DNA of 64,000 nucleotides from an uncultured Pelagibacteraceae bacterium. Lineage in GTDB: Bacteria > Pseudomonadota > Alphaproteobacteria > Pelagibacterales > Pelagibacteraceae. Each line of letters begins with the position of its first letter. Position 1 is the first letter of the stretch. The notes under the pieces are model-generated. The model saw only the letters and a list, made by a program, of their open reading frames with translations, was not told the DNA's origin and did not search any database. Shown piece by piece: positions 1 through 7,746 of this stretch. Both the position numbers and the translations under genes were made by a program. The DNA lies in the NCBI GenBank assembly GCA_902571055.1, contig CACGAM010000004.1:1-64000 (forward strand). The letters are read 5' to 3'.

Positions 1-1620
1 ACTGTTACAAAAATTTCTCAGAAATATTGCTGGGTACATTTAGATCAACTAAAATCTGAGCCTGCAATCGATATAAACGAGATAAAAGAAATTAATCTAT
101 TAGATAAGCTAAAAGAGGGATCAAAATTAAAAATTGTAGTTGAAAATCTAGAGTCAAGATCGGGTGAAATTGTTGTTTCAGCTTCTAAAGCAAAAAAAAT
201 TGAGGGGTGGGAAGCGCTTCTTAAAAAATACGAAAATAATGAAGTAATTAAAATTAAAATTAAAAACAAAATTAAGGGTGGTTTTGTATGTGAGGAAATT
301 GAAACAAAACATTTATTATTTATGCCTGCATCTCAACTTTCATCAAGACCAAGTAAAGAAAGTGCTAATGTTATAAATACTGAAATGGAAGTCAAAATTA
401 TTCAAGCTGACAGAAAAAGAGCAAATTTATGTTGTTCAAGACGTGAATTAATAAGCGAAAATAAAAAAGGAGATCAAAAACAAAAATTTAATAAATATAA
501 CCTTGGAGATCGTGTAGATGATGCTGTCGTAAAAAGCATAACAGATTGGGGTTTATTTTTTGAAATAAATGGTGAACTAGACGCATTATGTCATTCGTCT
601 TGCTGTAGTTATCAAAGAATTGAGAATTTAAATGATATTTTTGAAGTTGGACAAAAAATACCGGTTGAGGTAATAAGCAAAGATGAAAAGAAACTTCAAA
701 TTGGAGTAAGCATCAAAGCACTTTTAAAAAATCCTTTTGACAATATAGAAAATTATAAAGTAGGTGAAAACTACGACGTTATAGTAAAAAAGGTACTTGC
801 TTACGGTTTATTTTGTGAGTTAGAGGATTCACTGGTAGCTTTATTACATCAATCCCAGATATCATGGACCGAAAAAAACCCATTCCCAAAAAATTATTTT
901 CAAGTTGGCCAAAAAATTAAAGCTCAAATAATGTCAATTGATAAAGATAACCAAAGAATTTCTATATCTCATAAACTTACACAAGAAAATCCATATGAAT
1001 TAATCAAAAATAAATTTGGATCTATTGCTTCAATAGAGGTTACAGTAGTTGATAAAAATGAAAGTGGTTTAATAGTCAAACTTCCAGAAGTAAACGTTGA
1101 AGCATTCTTGCATCAAAATCAATTAAGTTGGACTGGAAATTTTAAAGAGCAATTACAAAATTATAAAAAGGGTGATAGCATTAAGGTAAAAATTGTAGAC
1201 ATATCTGTGGAAAATAGCAAAATATTGGTTAGCAAAAAAGCTTTAGAGCAAGATCCAATGAGCTTTTGGGATGGAAAAAAAGTAGATGATATTGTTACAA
1301 CAAGAGTAATTTCTGTAGATAAAAAGGGACTAATAGTTAAACCTGAGGGGTCAGAAATAGAAATTTTTATAAAAAAAAATCAAATCGCTATAGAAAATGC
1401 CGATGCGAGAGCAGAGCGTTTTACAGTGTCTGACGTTATCGATTGCGCTATAACCGAAATTTCAATGGAAAAAAGGAAAGTATCATTAAGTATTAAAAGG
1501 GTAGAGGAAATAAATAATGAAATAGCAATAAAAAATTATGGTGATTTATCTTCAGGTAAATCTTTACCTTTTGCAAATTTATCTGATAAGTTGAGTAAAA
1601 AAGATAAGAATAAAAAATAA
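1..1620 (+). CDS. rpsA: 30S ribosomal protein S1, 5'-truncated by window edge
   Basis: The frame is open from base 1 and the listed ATG at 322 is internal, so the gene continues to the left of the window. About 539 residues are visible, against roughly 560 for the family, so only a short N-terminal part is missing. Repeated S1 (OB-fold) units are evident from recurring phrases such as VDDAVVKSITDWGLFFEI, ALLHQSQISW and AFLHQNQLSW, with lysine-rich linkers. S1 helps mRNA bind the 30S subunit. It sits 5 bases before an IHF/HU-type gene, the usual rpsA-ihfB arrangement. The last 40 or so residues are highly basic (ending SKKDKNKK). Confidence 0.95.
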   Translation, partial: TVTKISQKYCWVHLDQLKSEPAIDINEIKEINLLDKLKEGSKLKIVVENLESRSGEIVVSASKAKKIEGWEALLKKYENNEVIKIKIKNKIKGGFVCEEIETKHLLFMPASQLSSRPSKESANVINTEMEVKIIQADRKRANLCCSRRELISENKKGDQKQKFNKYNLGDRVDDAVVKSITDWGLFFEINGELDALCHSSCCSYQRIENLNDIFEVGQKIPVEVISKDEKKLQIGVSIKALLKNPFDNIENYKVGENYDVIVKKVLAYGLFCELEDSLVALLHQSQISWTEKNPFPKNYFQVGQKIKAQIMSIDKDNQRISISHKLTQENPYELIKNKFGSIASIEVTVVDKNESGLIVKLPEVNVEAFLHQNQLSWTGNFKEQLQNYKKGDSIKVKIVDISVENSKILVSKKALEQDPMSFWDGKKVDDIVTTRVISVDKKGLIVKPEGSEIEIFIKKNQIAIENADARAERFTVSDVIDCAITEISMEKRKVSLSIKRVEEINNEIAIKNYGDLSSGKSLPFANLSDKLSKKDKNKK

Positions 1621-1625
1621 GCAAA

Positions 1626-1913
1626 TTGTCAAAAAATAAGTCAGATATTTTAAAACAATTATCAACAAACTTTCCAAATTTTATAAAAAAAGATCTTTCA
1701 AAAGTAATTGAAATTATTTTAGAAAAAATAAAAAACTCTTTGAAAAATAACGAGAGAGTTGAATTAAGAGACACTATAATTTTTGAGGCAAAGTCTTTTA
1801 AAGCTAAATATGCAAGGGATCCAAGAAATAATCAGAAAGTATTTGTTCCAGATAGAAAGTTAATTAAATTCAAGATTTCAAAGAAATGGCAAAAAGAAAT
1901 TAATGAAAAGTAA
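1626..1913 (+). CDS. ihfB: Integration host factor beta-like HU-family DNA-binding protein
   Basis: This 95-residue protein matches the HU/IHF family in length. The N-terminal helices are followed by the beta-arm region, where YARDPRNNQKVFVPDRK corresponds to the family's GRNP(x)TGE arm with its DNA-intercalating proline, then FKISKKWQKEIN at the C-terminus. The start is TTG at 1626, 5 bases after rpsA. Position after rpsA favours IHF beta over HU. It would bend DNA in recombination, transcription and nucleoid organisation. The lysine content is high, and the usual FKPGKELR tail is replaced by FKISKKWQ. The gene overlaps pyrF by 11 bases, so the two are probably co-transcribed. Confidence 0.85.
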   Translation: MSKNKSDILKQLSTNFPNFIKKDLSKVIEIILEKIKNSLKNNERVELRDTIIFEAKSFKAKYARDPRNNQKVFVPDRKLIKFKISKKWQKEINEK

Positions 1914-2574
1914 AGTTTTTATAGCTTGCGATACTACAAAAATTAAAAAAATTAGAGAAATCATAAGTAAAACTAAAAATTCCAAAATTAAAATTGGTTT
2001 GAAATTTGGTCTTGAATTTTTAAATTCTAAAACTGGTAGAGCTTATATATCGAAAATCAAAAATAAGACAATTTTTGCAGACCTAAAACTTCATGACATC
2101 CCCAATACTTGTGCATCAGCAATTAATGCAATTAAAGATTTAAAAGTTGATTATTTAACGATACACATAAGCTCAGGTTTAGAGGCTCTTAAAGTTGCAA
2201 AAAAAGCCTCAGGTAAAATTAAAATTGTAGGTGTAACTATATTAACCTCATTGAATAATAATGCTTTAAAAGAGATTGGATTTGACAAGGATGTTAAAAA
2301 ATTAGTTCTTCATCAAGCAAGATTAGCAAGCAAAGCAGGGCTTGATGCTATTGTTTGTAGTGCACAAGAGGTAAAATTAGTAAAAAAAGTATTTAAAAAA
2401 GAAATAATAACACCTGGCATAAGATTTAGTTCAAAAGCAAATGATCAAAGGAGAACTTTAACCCCTAAACAAGCCATTTCAAACGGTGCTAATTGGCTTG
2501 TAATAGGTAGGGACATAACTAAAGGTAACATTCAAAAAAATATTAAAAAATTAATTGATCACTTAAATAAATGA
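1903..2574 (+). CDS. pyrF: Orotidine 5'-phosphate decarboxylase
   Basis: It converts OMP to UMP in the last step of de novo pyrimidine synthesis. The 223-residue TIM-barrel protein carries the family's catalytic DxKxxD signature at residues 60-65 within DLKLHDIPNT. The phosphate-binding end of the barrel is seen as TPGIRF and NWLVIGRDITKG. Its length is normal for the bacterial enzyme. It overlaps the ihfB 3' end by 11 bases and trpF by 4, so it belongs to the same tightly packed transcript. Confidence 0.95.
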   Translation: MKSKVFIACDTTKIKKIREIISKTKNSKIKIGLKFGLEFLNSKTGRAYISKIKNKTIFADLKLHDIPNTCASAINAIKDLKVDYLTIHISSGLEALKVAKKASGKIKIVGVTILTSLNNNALKEIGFDKDVKKLVLHQARLASKAGLDAIVCSAQEVKLVKKVFKKEIITPGIRFSSKANDQRRTLTPKQAISNGANWLVIGRDITKGNIQKNIKKLIDHLNK

Positions 2575-3194
2575 TCAAAGGTTTAAAAATTTGTGGTGTC
2601 TCAGATGCCGAAACTTTAAGTTATATCTTAAATCACAATCAAAGACCTACTATGATTGGCTTCATAACCAATTATGAAAAAAGCAGAAGATTTGTTGAAT
2701 ATGAAAAACTAAAAAGTTTGGTTGATGTGGATAAAAAAAACGTAAGTTTTGTATCTGTGCTTGTAAATCCAGATGATAAGATTTTAGAAAAAATTAAAAA
2801 TTTAAATTTTGATTATTATCAATTATACGATGTAAATTCTGAAAGAACTAAAGAAATTAAATTAAAATATAAAATCAAAATAATTAGTGCACTTACTGTT
2901 TCAGGTAAAAATGATGTGATAAAATATAAAGATTACCAAGATATCTCAGATATAATTCTATTTGATTCAAAGGGTTACCATAAATCTGAAAGTTTTGATC
3001 ATAACCTACTAGATGAAGTGCCTCATAAATTAAATAAAATGATTGCAGGAAATATACAAATAGATGATATTCCAAAATTTAGAAATAAAGACTTCATAAT
3101 TGACCTTAGTGGAGCAATTGAAGATGAAAATGGAAAAAAAGATATAAATAAAATTAATAAATTGTTAAATTTATTTAAAAAATATGAAACTTAA
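2571..3194 (+). CDS. trpF: Phosphoribosylanthranilate isomerase
   Basis: It catalyses the Amadori rearrangement of PRA to CdRP in tryptophan synthesis. The KICG motif at the N-terminus supplies the catalytic cysteine (Cys8), and ILFDSKGY supplies the general-acid aspartate. The C-terminal phosphate-binding signature reads IDLSGAIEDENGKKD, close to the usual D-x-S-SGVE...PG-KD. The 207 residues are a normal length. It overlaps pyrF by 4 bases and trpB by 11, in the trpF-trpB-trpA order common in Alphaproteobacteria. Confidence 0.9.
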   Translation: MIKGLKICGVSDAETLSYILNHNQRPTMIGFITNYEKSRRFVEYEKLKSLVDVDKKNVSFVSVLVNPDDKILEKIKNLNFDYYQLYDVNSERTKEIKLKYKIKIISALTVSGKNDVIKYKDYQDISDIILFDSKGYHKSESFDHNLLDEVPHKLNKMIAGNIQIDDIPKFRNKDFIIDLSGAIEDENGKKDINKINKLLNLFKKYET

Positions 3195-4428
3195 AAAGAA
3201 AATTCCAGTAATTGATCAAGGAAATAAACTCGGGTTTTGGGGAGGTAAGTTTGGTGGAAATTTTGTTCCCGAAACATTAAAAAAACCAATCGAAGATTTA
3301 GAAATTCTCTTTAATAATCTCAAAAAAGATAAAAAATTCATTGCTGAAAGGGATAAATATTTCAAAAATTGGATAGGTGCTCCTACCAGATTCATAAAAC
3401 TAGAAAATTTAACAAAGCATGTTGGTGGAGCTCAAATTTATTCTAAAGTTGTCTCGGACGCAAACGGTGGGGCACACAAGATTTACAACGCAACAGTCCA
3501 TTGTTTACTTGCAAAACGCTCTGGTAAAAAAGTTATTTGTGGGGACACCGGCGCGGGGTATGCGGGTAAAATGTTAAGTATGGCTGCAAAAAAGTTTGGT
3601 CTTAAATGTAAAATCTTTATGGGCGCAAAAGATATTGCAAGACAACAACCAAATGTAAAAGCTATGAAAAAAAATGGTGCCGAGGTAGTTCCGGTTTATT
3701 CAGGAAGCCAAACGCTTGTGGATGCTGTTTCAGAGTGTATGAGGTTCTGGGTTGCTAACTGTGATACAACTGCCATGTGTGTAGGTAGTACGGTAGGACC
3801 AGCAGTTTTTGTTAGAATTTGCGGTTGGAGCACTAGTCAAATTTCGAGAGAACTTAAAGTTCAATTGATTGATGAGTTTGGATCAATTCCAAAAAAACTT
3901 AAACTTTACAATTGTGTGGGTGGCGGAAGTTCGAGTTTTGGATTTTGGAATGAGTTTATGGATTATGATAAAAAACAGTGTGAATTTATTGGTGTGGAAG
4001 CTGGGGGACCTGCAAAAAGTAAAAAGCATGCAGCACCTTTAACTTATGGTTCTAAAATTGGAATTCTTCATGGTGCAGCCCAATACGTAAATCAAAACTC
4101 AGATGGACAAATAGAAGAAACAGAATCTATCTCAGCTGGTTTGGATTACCCTGGAATTTCTCCACTGCATTGTTTTTTAAAAGACACAAAGAGAGCTAGA
4201 TACACATCAGCAAGCGATGAAGATGCTCTTAAAGCATACAAGTTAGTAACAAAATTTGAAAAATTAAGGCCTTCTTTAGAACCGAGCCATGCATTCTTTG
4301 TTGCAATAGCTGATTCAAAAAAATTTAGCCAAGATACAATAGTAGTCGTTAATAGCTGTGGGGATGCTTACAAAGATAAAGGAATTTTAGAGCAAAGGTT
4401 AGGAAAAAAATATGTTAAATCCAATTAG
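3184..4428 (+). CDS. trpB: Tryptophan synthase beta chain, divergent active-site motifs
   Basis: It condenses indole with serine using PLP. Family membership is shown by the N-terminal GFWGGKFGGNFVPE, the PLP lysine in GGAHKIYNA (Lys99), a glycine-rich phosphate loop GGGSSSFG, SAGLDYPGISP and the terminal NSCGD. Length (414) is slightly above the usual 390-400. Several normally near-invariant segments are altered. The LKREDLNHTG stretch before the lysine is SKVVSDANGG. AETGAGQHG is CGDTGAGYAG, so the catalytic glutamate becomes Asp121. SVVGPHPFP reads STVGPAVFV, and GGGSNAIG reads GGGSSSFG. The position between trpF and trpA supports the TrpB role. A related PLP lyase that keeps the TrpB fold is the alternative. 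Parts of the gene look less AT-rich than the neighbours. Confidence 0.85.
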   Translation: MKLKKKIPVIDQGNKLGFWGGKFGGNFVPETLKKPIEDLEILFNNLKKDKKFIAERDKYFKNWIGAPTRFIKLENLTKHVGGAQIYSKVVSDANGGAHKIYNATVHCLLAKRSGKKVICGDTGAGYAGKMLSMAAKKFGLKCKIFMGAKDIARQQPNVKAMKKNGAEVVPVYSGSQTLVDAVSECMRFWVANCDTTAMCVGSTVGPAVFVRICGWSTSQISRELKVQLIDEFGSIPKKLKLYNCVGGGSSSFGFWNEFMDYDKKQCEFIGVEAGGPAKSKKHAAPLTYGSKIGILHGAAQYVNQNSDGQIEETESISAGLDYPGISPLHCFLKDTKRARYTSASDEDALKAYKLVTKFEKLRPSLEPSHAFFVAIADSKKFSQDTIVVVNSCGDAYKDKGILEQRLGKKYVKSN

Positions 4429-5212
4429 TGCTGCATTTAAAATAGCTAAAAAAGAAAAAAGGCCAGCTTTGTTAACATACACTGTTGCAGGTGATGGATC
4501 AAAAAAACAATCCTTAAATATTCTTGAATCAATATCTGAAAATGTTGATATTCTAGAGGTTGGAGTTCCGCATAACACTCCAGTTGCAGATGGTACCCAA
4601 ATTCAAACCAGCGCATATCGAGCTATAAAAAATGGAATTAAAATTAATGATATTTTTAATATTATTAAAAAATTTAAAAAATTACAAAAAAATAAACCCG
4701 TAATATTAATGGGTTATTATAATATGATTTTTCAGTATGGTGAAAACAACTATATAAAAAAGTGTAAAGCCTCTGGTGTTAATGGATTGATAGTCGTAGA
4801 TTTACCTTGGCCAGAAAATAAAAATTTTGCGAAAAAATGCAAAAGTAAATCGATTTATTTTATTCAGCTATTATCACCAACAACCACAAATAAAAGGCTT
4901 AGAAAAATTATTAAAGATTCTCATCAAATGAATTATTTTATATCAATGTTGAGTACTACAGGGGGTAAATTAAAAGTGACACCTAAAGAAATACTTAAAA
5001 ATTATAATAAAATCAAAAAAATAGATCCAAAAAAACATACTGTGATTGGATTTGGAATCACCGAAAAAACAATTGGAAAATTTAAATCTGCAGATGGATT
5101 GGTTGTAGGTAGTGCAATTTGTAAAGAAATTACTAGAAGTTTAAACAATAGACAAAATCCTGTCACAAATGTAAGTAGATTAGTAAAAAATTTAAAGAAA
5201 AAAATAAGATGA
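4412..5212 (+). CDS. trpA: Tryptophan synthase alpha chain
   Basis: It cleaves indole-3-glycerol phosphate to indole, which is channelled to TrpB. Catalytic residues fall at the same numbers as in E. coli: Glu49 in LEVGVP and Asp60 in PVADG. The C-terminal phosphate site is visible as GFGI and DGLVVGSAI. Two segments differ from the usual enzyme: FSDP after the Glu49 strand is HNTP, and the mobile SRxGVTG loop is LSTTGGK. Length (266) is normal. It overlaps trpB by 17 bases and accD by 4. The altered loop may track the altered TrpB surface, since this loop closes during alpha-beta communication; that link is inference. Confidence 0.9.
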   Translation: MLNPISAAFKIAKKEKRPALLTYTVAGDGSKKQSLNILESISENVDILEVGVPHNTPVADGTQIQTSAYRAIKNGIKINDIFNIIKKFKKLQKNKPVILMGYYNMIFQYGENNYIKKCKASGVNGLIVVDLPWPENKNFAKKCKSKSIYFIQLLSPTTTNKRLRKIIKDSHQMNYFISMLSTTGGKLKVTPKEILKNYNKIKKIDPKKHTVIGFGITEKTIGKFKSADGLVVGSAICKEITRSLNNRQNPVTNVSRLVKNLKKKIR

Positions 5213-6150
5213 ATTGGATAAAAAAAATTAAATATTTAGGTCAAAGAATTAAAGTAAATTTTAAAAAAAAATTCCCAACTAAAGAAGAAGTTGAGAATTC
5301 AGATTGGACTAGCTGTTGCACTGGCCCAATATTAAAAAAAGATTTGGAGGATAATTTTTGGGTTTGCGGTGCTTGTGGAAAGCACCACAGAATAAACTGT
5401 TTGCAGAGATTTAATATTTTTTTTGGTAAAGATAATTATGAAATTATAAAAACTCCAATACCTGGAGATGAAAACCCTTTAAAATGGGAGGATGTAAAAC
5501 CGTATAAAAATAGGCTAGCAGATACAAAGAAAAAAACCGGACAGGACTGTGCAATAATGGTGGCTAAAGGAAAAATAAACAACATTGAAGTGATAGCTGC
5601 TGCATCAAATTTTGAATTTTTAGGAGGCTCTGTATCTATAGCGGAATCGGAGGCAATAGTTTATGCCGTCCAAAATGCAATAGATAATAAAATTCCTTTT
5701 GTAAATTTTTGCAGTGGTGGAGGAATGAGAATGATGGCTTCTGCAGTTAGTCTCACAGCCGGGATGGGCAAAACAACAATTGCGATTAATGAGCTTAAAA
5801 AATCTAGATTGCCTTACATAGTTTGCATTGTAGATCCTTGTGCTGGAGGAATTTCAGCAAGTTACGGAATGACAGCCGATGTTATATTTGGAGAGTCAGG
5901 CGCACTTTGTGCTTTTGCTGGTCGCAGAGTTGTGCAGGCAACTGTGAAAGAGGAATTACCTAGTGATTTTCAAAGTGTTGAATTTTTAGAAAAACATGGG
6001 TTTATTGATAAAGTAATACATCGAAGAGATTTAGCGTCAGAGATTGGTAACATATTATCTATATTGCTTAACAAAAATACTGAGGTAAATTTAACAGCAA
6101 ATAATGAAACTTCAGAAAATATTGAGCAGATTACAAAAGCTGCATCCTAA
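5209..6150 (+). CDS. accD: Acetyl-CoA carboxylase carboxyltransferase beta subunit, divergent
   Basis: It should be half of the carboxyltransferase that makes malonyl-CoA for fatty acid synthesis. The crotonase-like fold is clear from GGSVSIAESEAI, VDPCAGGISASYGM, GALCAFAGRRVVQ and LPSDFQSVEFLEKHGFID. Length (313) is normal. Two features are atypical. The zinc ribbon normally has C-x2-C then C-x2-C. Here the second pair is present (VCGACG), but the first is an adjacent CC at residues 36-37, and the expected outer cysteine position is Thr34. The oxyanion motif SGGARMQEG reads SGGGMRMMAS. The trpA-accD-folC order supports the assignment. The accA partner is not in the window. Confidence 0.85.
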   Translation: MNWIKKIKYLGQRIKVNFKKKFPTKEEVENSDWTSCCTGPILKKDLEDNFWVCGACGKHHRINCLQRFNIFFGKDNYEIIKTPIPGDENPLKWEDVKPYKNRLADTKKKTGQDCAIMVAKGKINNIEVIAAASNFEFLGGSVSIAESEAIVYAVQNAIDNKIPFVNFCSGGGMRMMASAVSLTAGMGKTTIAINELKKSRLPYIVCIVDPCAGGISASYGMTADVIFGESGALCAFAGRRVVQATVKEELPSDFQSVEFLEKHGFIDKVIHRRDLASEIGNILSILLNKNTEVNLTANNETSENIEQITKAAS

Positions 6151-7369
6151 AGAAATTGATCTTAGTTTAGTTCGTATTAAAAATCTCCTGCACAAACTTG
6201 GAAATCCCCAAGATGAAATTAAAGCTATAACTGTTGTAGGTACTAATGGAAAGAATAGTACAATAAATGCAATTTTCTCAATTTTAAAATCAGCAAATAT
6301 AAAATGTAATGTTTATACAAGTCCTCATATTTTAAAAATAAATGAGAGGTTTATTTTTGATGATAGAGAAATTAATGATGAAGAATTGGCAGATTTATTT
6401 GAGGAAGTAGAAAGTATAAATGAAAATGAAAAAATAACATTTTTTGAAATACTAACTGCTTGTTATTTTTATAAAGCTTCTAAATTTCCTAATAATATTA
6501 ATCTTATAGAAGCTGGGTTATTTCACAGGTTTGATGCTACTAATGTATTAAAAAAAAATATTGCTAGTGTCATAACTTCAATAAGTTTAGATCACTTGGA
6601 CTGGCTACCTCAGAATGAGAGGACTATTGAAAAAATCATATTTGAAAAAACTTCTTCATTATTAAAATCAAATATTATTGTTGCAAAACAAAGCTCAAAT
6701 GAAATTATGGAGTGCATAAAACAAGTAATTTTTAAAAATAATTCTAATAAATTTTTTTTTAATGATGATTATAGCTTTTTAGTTAATGAAAATGATTATT
6801 TTTATTACGAGGATAAATTTGGTAAATTAAAATTACCAATGCCAAATTTACTTGGCCAATTTCAGTTGGAAAATATATCAACTGCAATATCTACTCTGAG
6901 AAATCTAAAGTTTGATATTACGGAGTCAGATATTAGAAGTGGAATAACAAACCTAACATCCTTAGCCAGACTTCAAGAGATAAAATCAGGTAAATTAAAA
7001 GAATTAGTTAAAAATAATAGGTTAATTATTGATGGTAGTCATAACGAAAATGGCAGCAGGTCTTTAAATAATTATCTTCAAAGCTTAAATTGTAACAAGC
7101 ATGTGGTTGTTGGAATGATGGCAAATAAACATCATAAAAAATATATCAGTTACTTTAAAAATATTTCATCTTTAACAACTGTAGATATTCCAAATCAACC
7201 GAATTCGATAAGTGGAAAAGATTTAATGAAAAAATTTAAGGATTTACCAAACGTAAAATATCAACCTAATATATTAGAAGCAATTAAATCCATAAACTTA
7301 AAAGAGGGGGATGTTTTATTAATAACAGGATCTTTATATTTAGCTGGGGAAGTATTGAGTTTAAATTAA
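6104..7369 (+). CDS. folC: Folylpolyglutamate / dihydrofolate synthase
   Basis: It is an ATP-dependent ligase that adds glutamate to folates (and pteroate to dihydrofolate in bifunctional forms). Mur-ligase-type motifs are present: P-loop VVGTNGKNST (residues 44-53), YTSPHI, INERF, ITFFE, DATN, SISLDHLDWL, FEKTS and the C-terminal IIDGSHN. The P-loop has Asn51 where GTNGKGS is usual, and EVGLGGRLDATN reads EAGLFHRFDATN. Length (421) is normal. The ATG at 6104 lies inside accD, giving an unusually long 47-base overlap. No later start keeps the N-terminal helix, so translation is probably coupled. Confidence 0.9.
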   Translation: MKLQKILSRLQKLHPKEIDLSLVRIKNLLHKLGNPQDEIKAITVVGTNGKNSTINAIFSILKSANIKCNVYTSPHILKINERFIFDDREINDEELADLFEEVESINENEKITFFEILTACYFYKASKFPNNINLIEAGLFHRFDATNVLKKNIASVITSISLDHLDWLPQNERTIEKIIFEKTSSLLKSNIIVAKQSSNEIMECIKQVIFKNNSNKFFFNDDYSFLVNENDYFYYEDKFGKLKLPMPNLLGQFQLENISTAISTLRNLKFDITESDIRSGITNLTSLARLQEIKSGKLKELVKNNRLIIDGSHNENGSRSLNNYLQSLNCNKHVVVGMMANKHHKKYISYFKNISSLTTVDIPNQPNSISGKDLMKKFKDLPNVKYQPNILEAIKSINLKEGDVLLITGSLYLAGEVLSLN

Positions 7370-7680
7370 AGATTTTCTTTAATCCAATCTTGAATATTAG
7401 ATTTTGTAGTTGCTCCAACCTTTGTACTTGCTAATTCTCCATCTTTAAACAATAGCATTGTTGGGATACCTCTAACTCCAAACTTAGTTGGGGTATTTGG
7501 CTCTTCATCAATGTTATGTTTGGCTACAACAACTTCTTTCATTTCATCAGAAATTGCCTCAAGATGTGGAGCAATCATTAAACATGGATTACACCAAGAT
7601 GCCCAAAAATCCGTAACAACAACTTTATTGTCCTTGATCATTTTTTCAAAAGTTTCGTCCGTAGATTTTACTGTAGGCAT
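7366..7680 (-). CDS. trxA: Thioredoxin with CNPC active site
   Basis: It is a disulfide reductase of the cytoplasm. The 104 residues cover the whole thioredoxin fold: FWASWCNPC with redox cysteines 30 and 33, the conserved Asp-like position in VVTDFWA, cis-proline loop GIPTMLLF, and the terminal GATTKSNIQDWI. The active site reads CNPC instead of CGPC. The gene converges on folC with a 4-base overlap of the stop ends and lies downstream of the exonuclease gene on the same strand. Confidence 0.93.
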   Translation of the reverse strand: MPTVKSTDETFEKMIKDNKVVVTDFWASWCNPCLMIAPHLEAISDEMKEVVVAKHNIDEEPNTPTKFGVRGIPTMLLFKDGELASTKVGATTKSNIQDWIKENL

Positions 7681-7746
7681 AATTCTTATATATAAAAATT
7701 TAATTTATAATCAATATATAATTTTAGTATTTTAATATTATCCACA

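Noticed and set aside
322-1620. rpsA starting at the listed ATG 322
   Set aside because: The frame is open to base 1 with S1-domain sequence, so 322 is internal.
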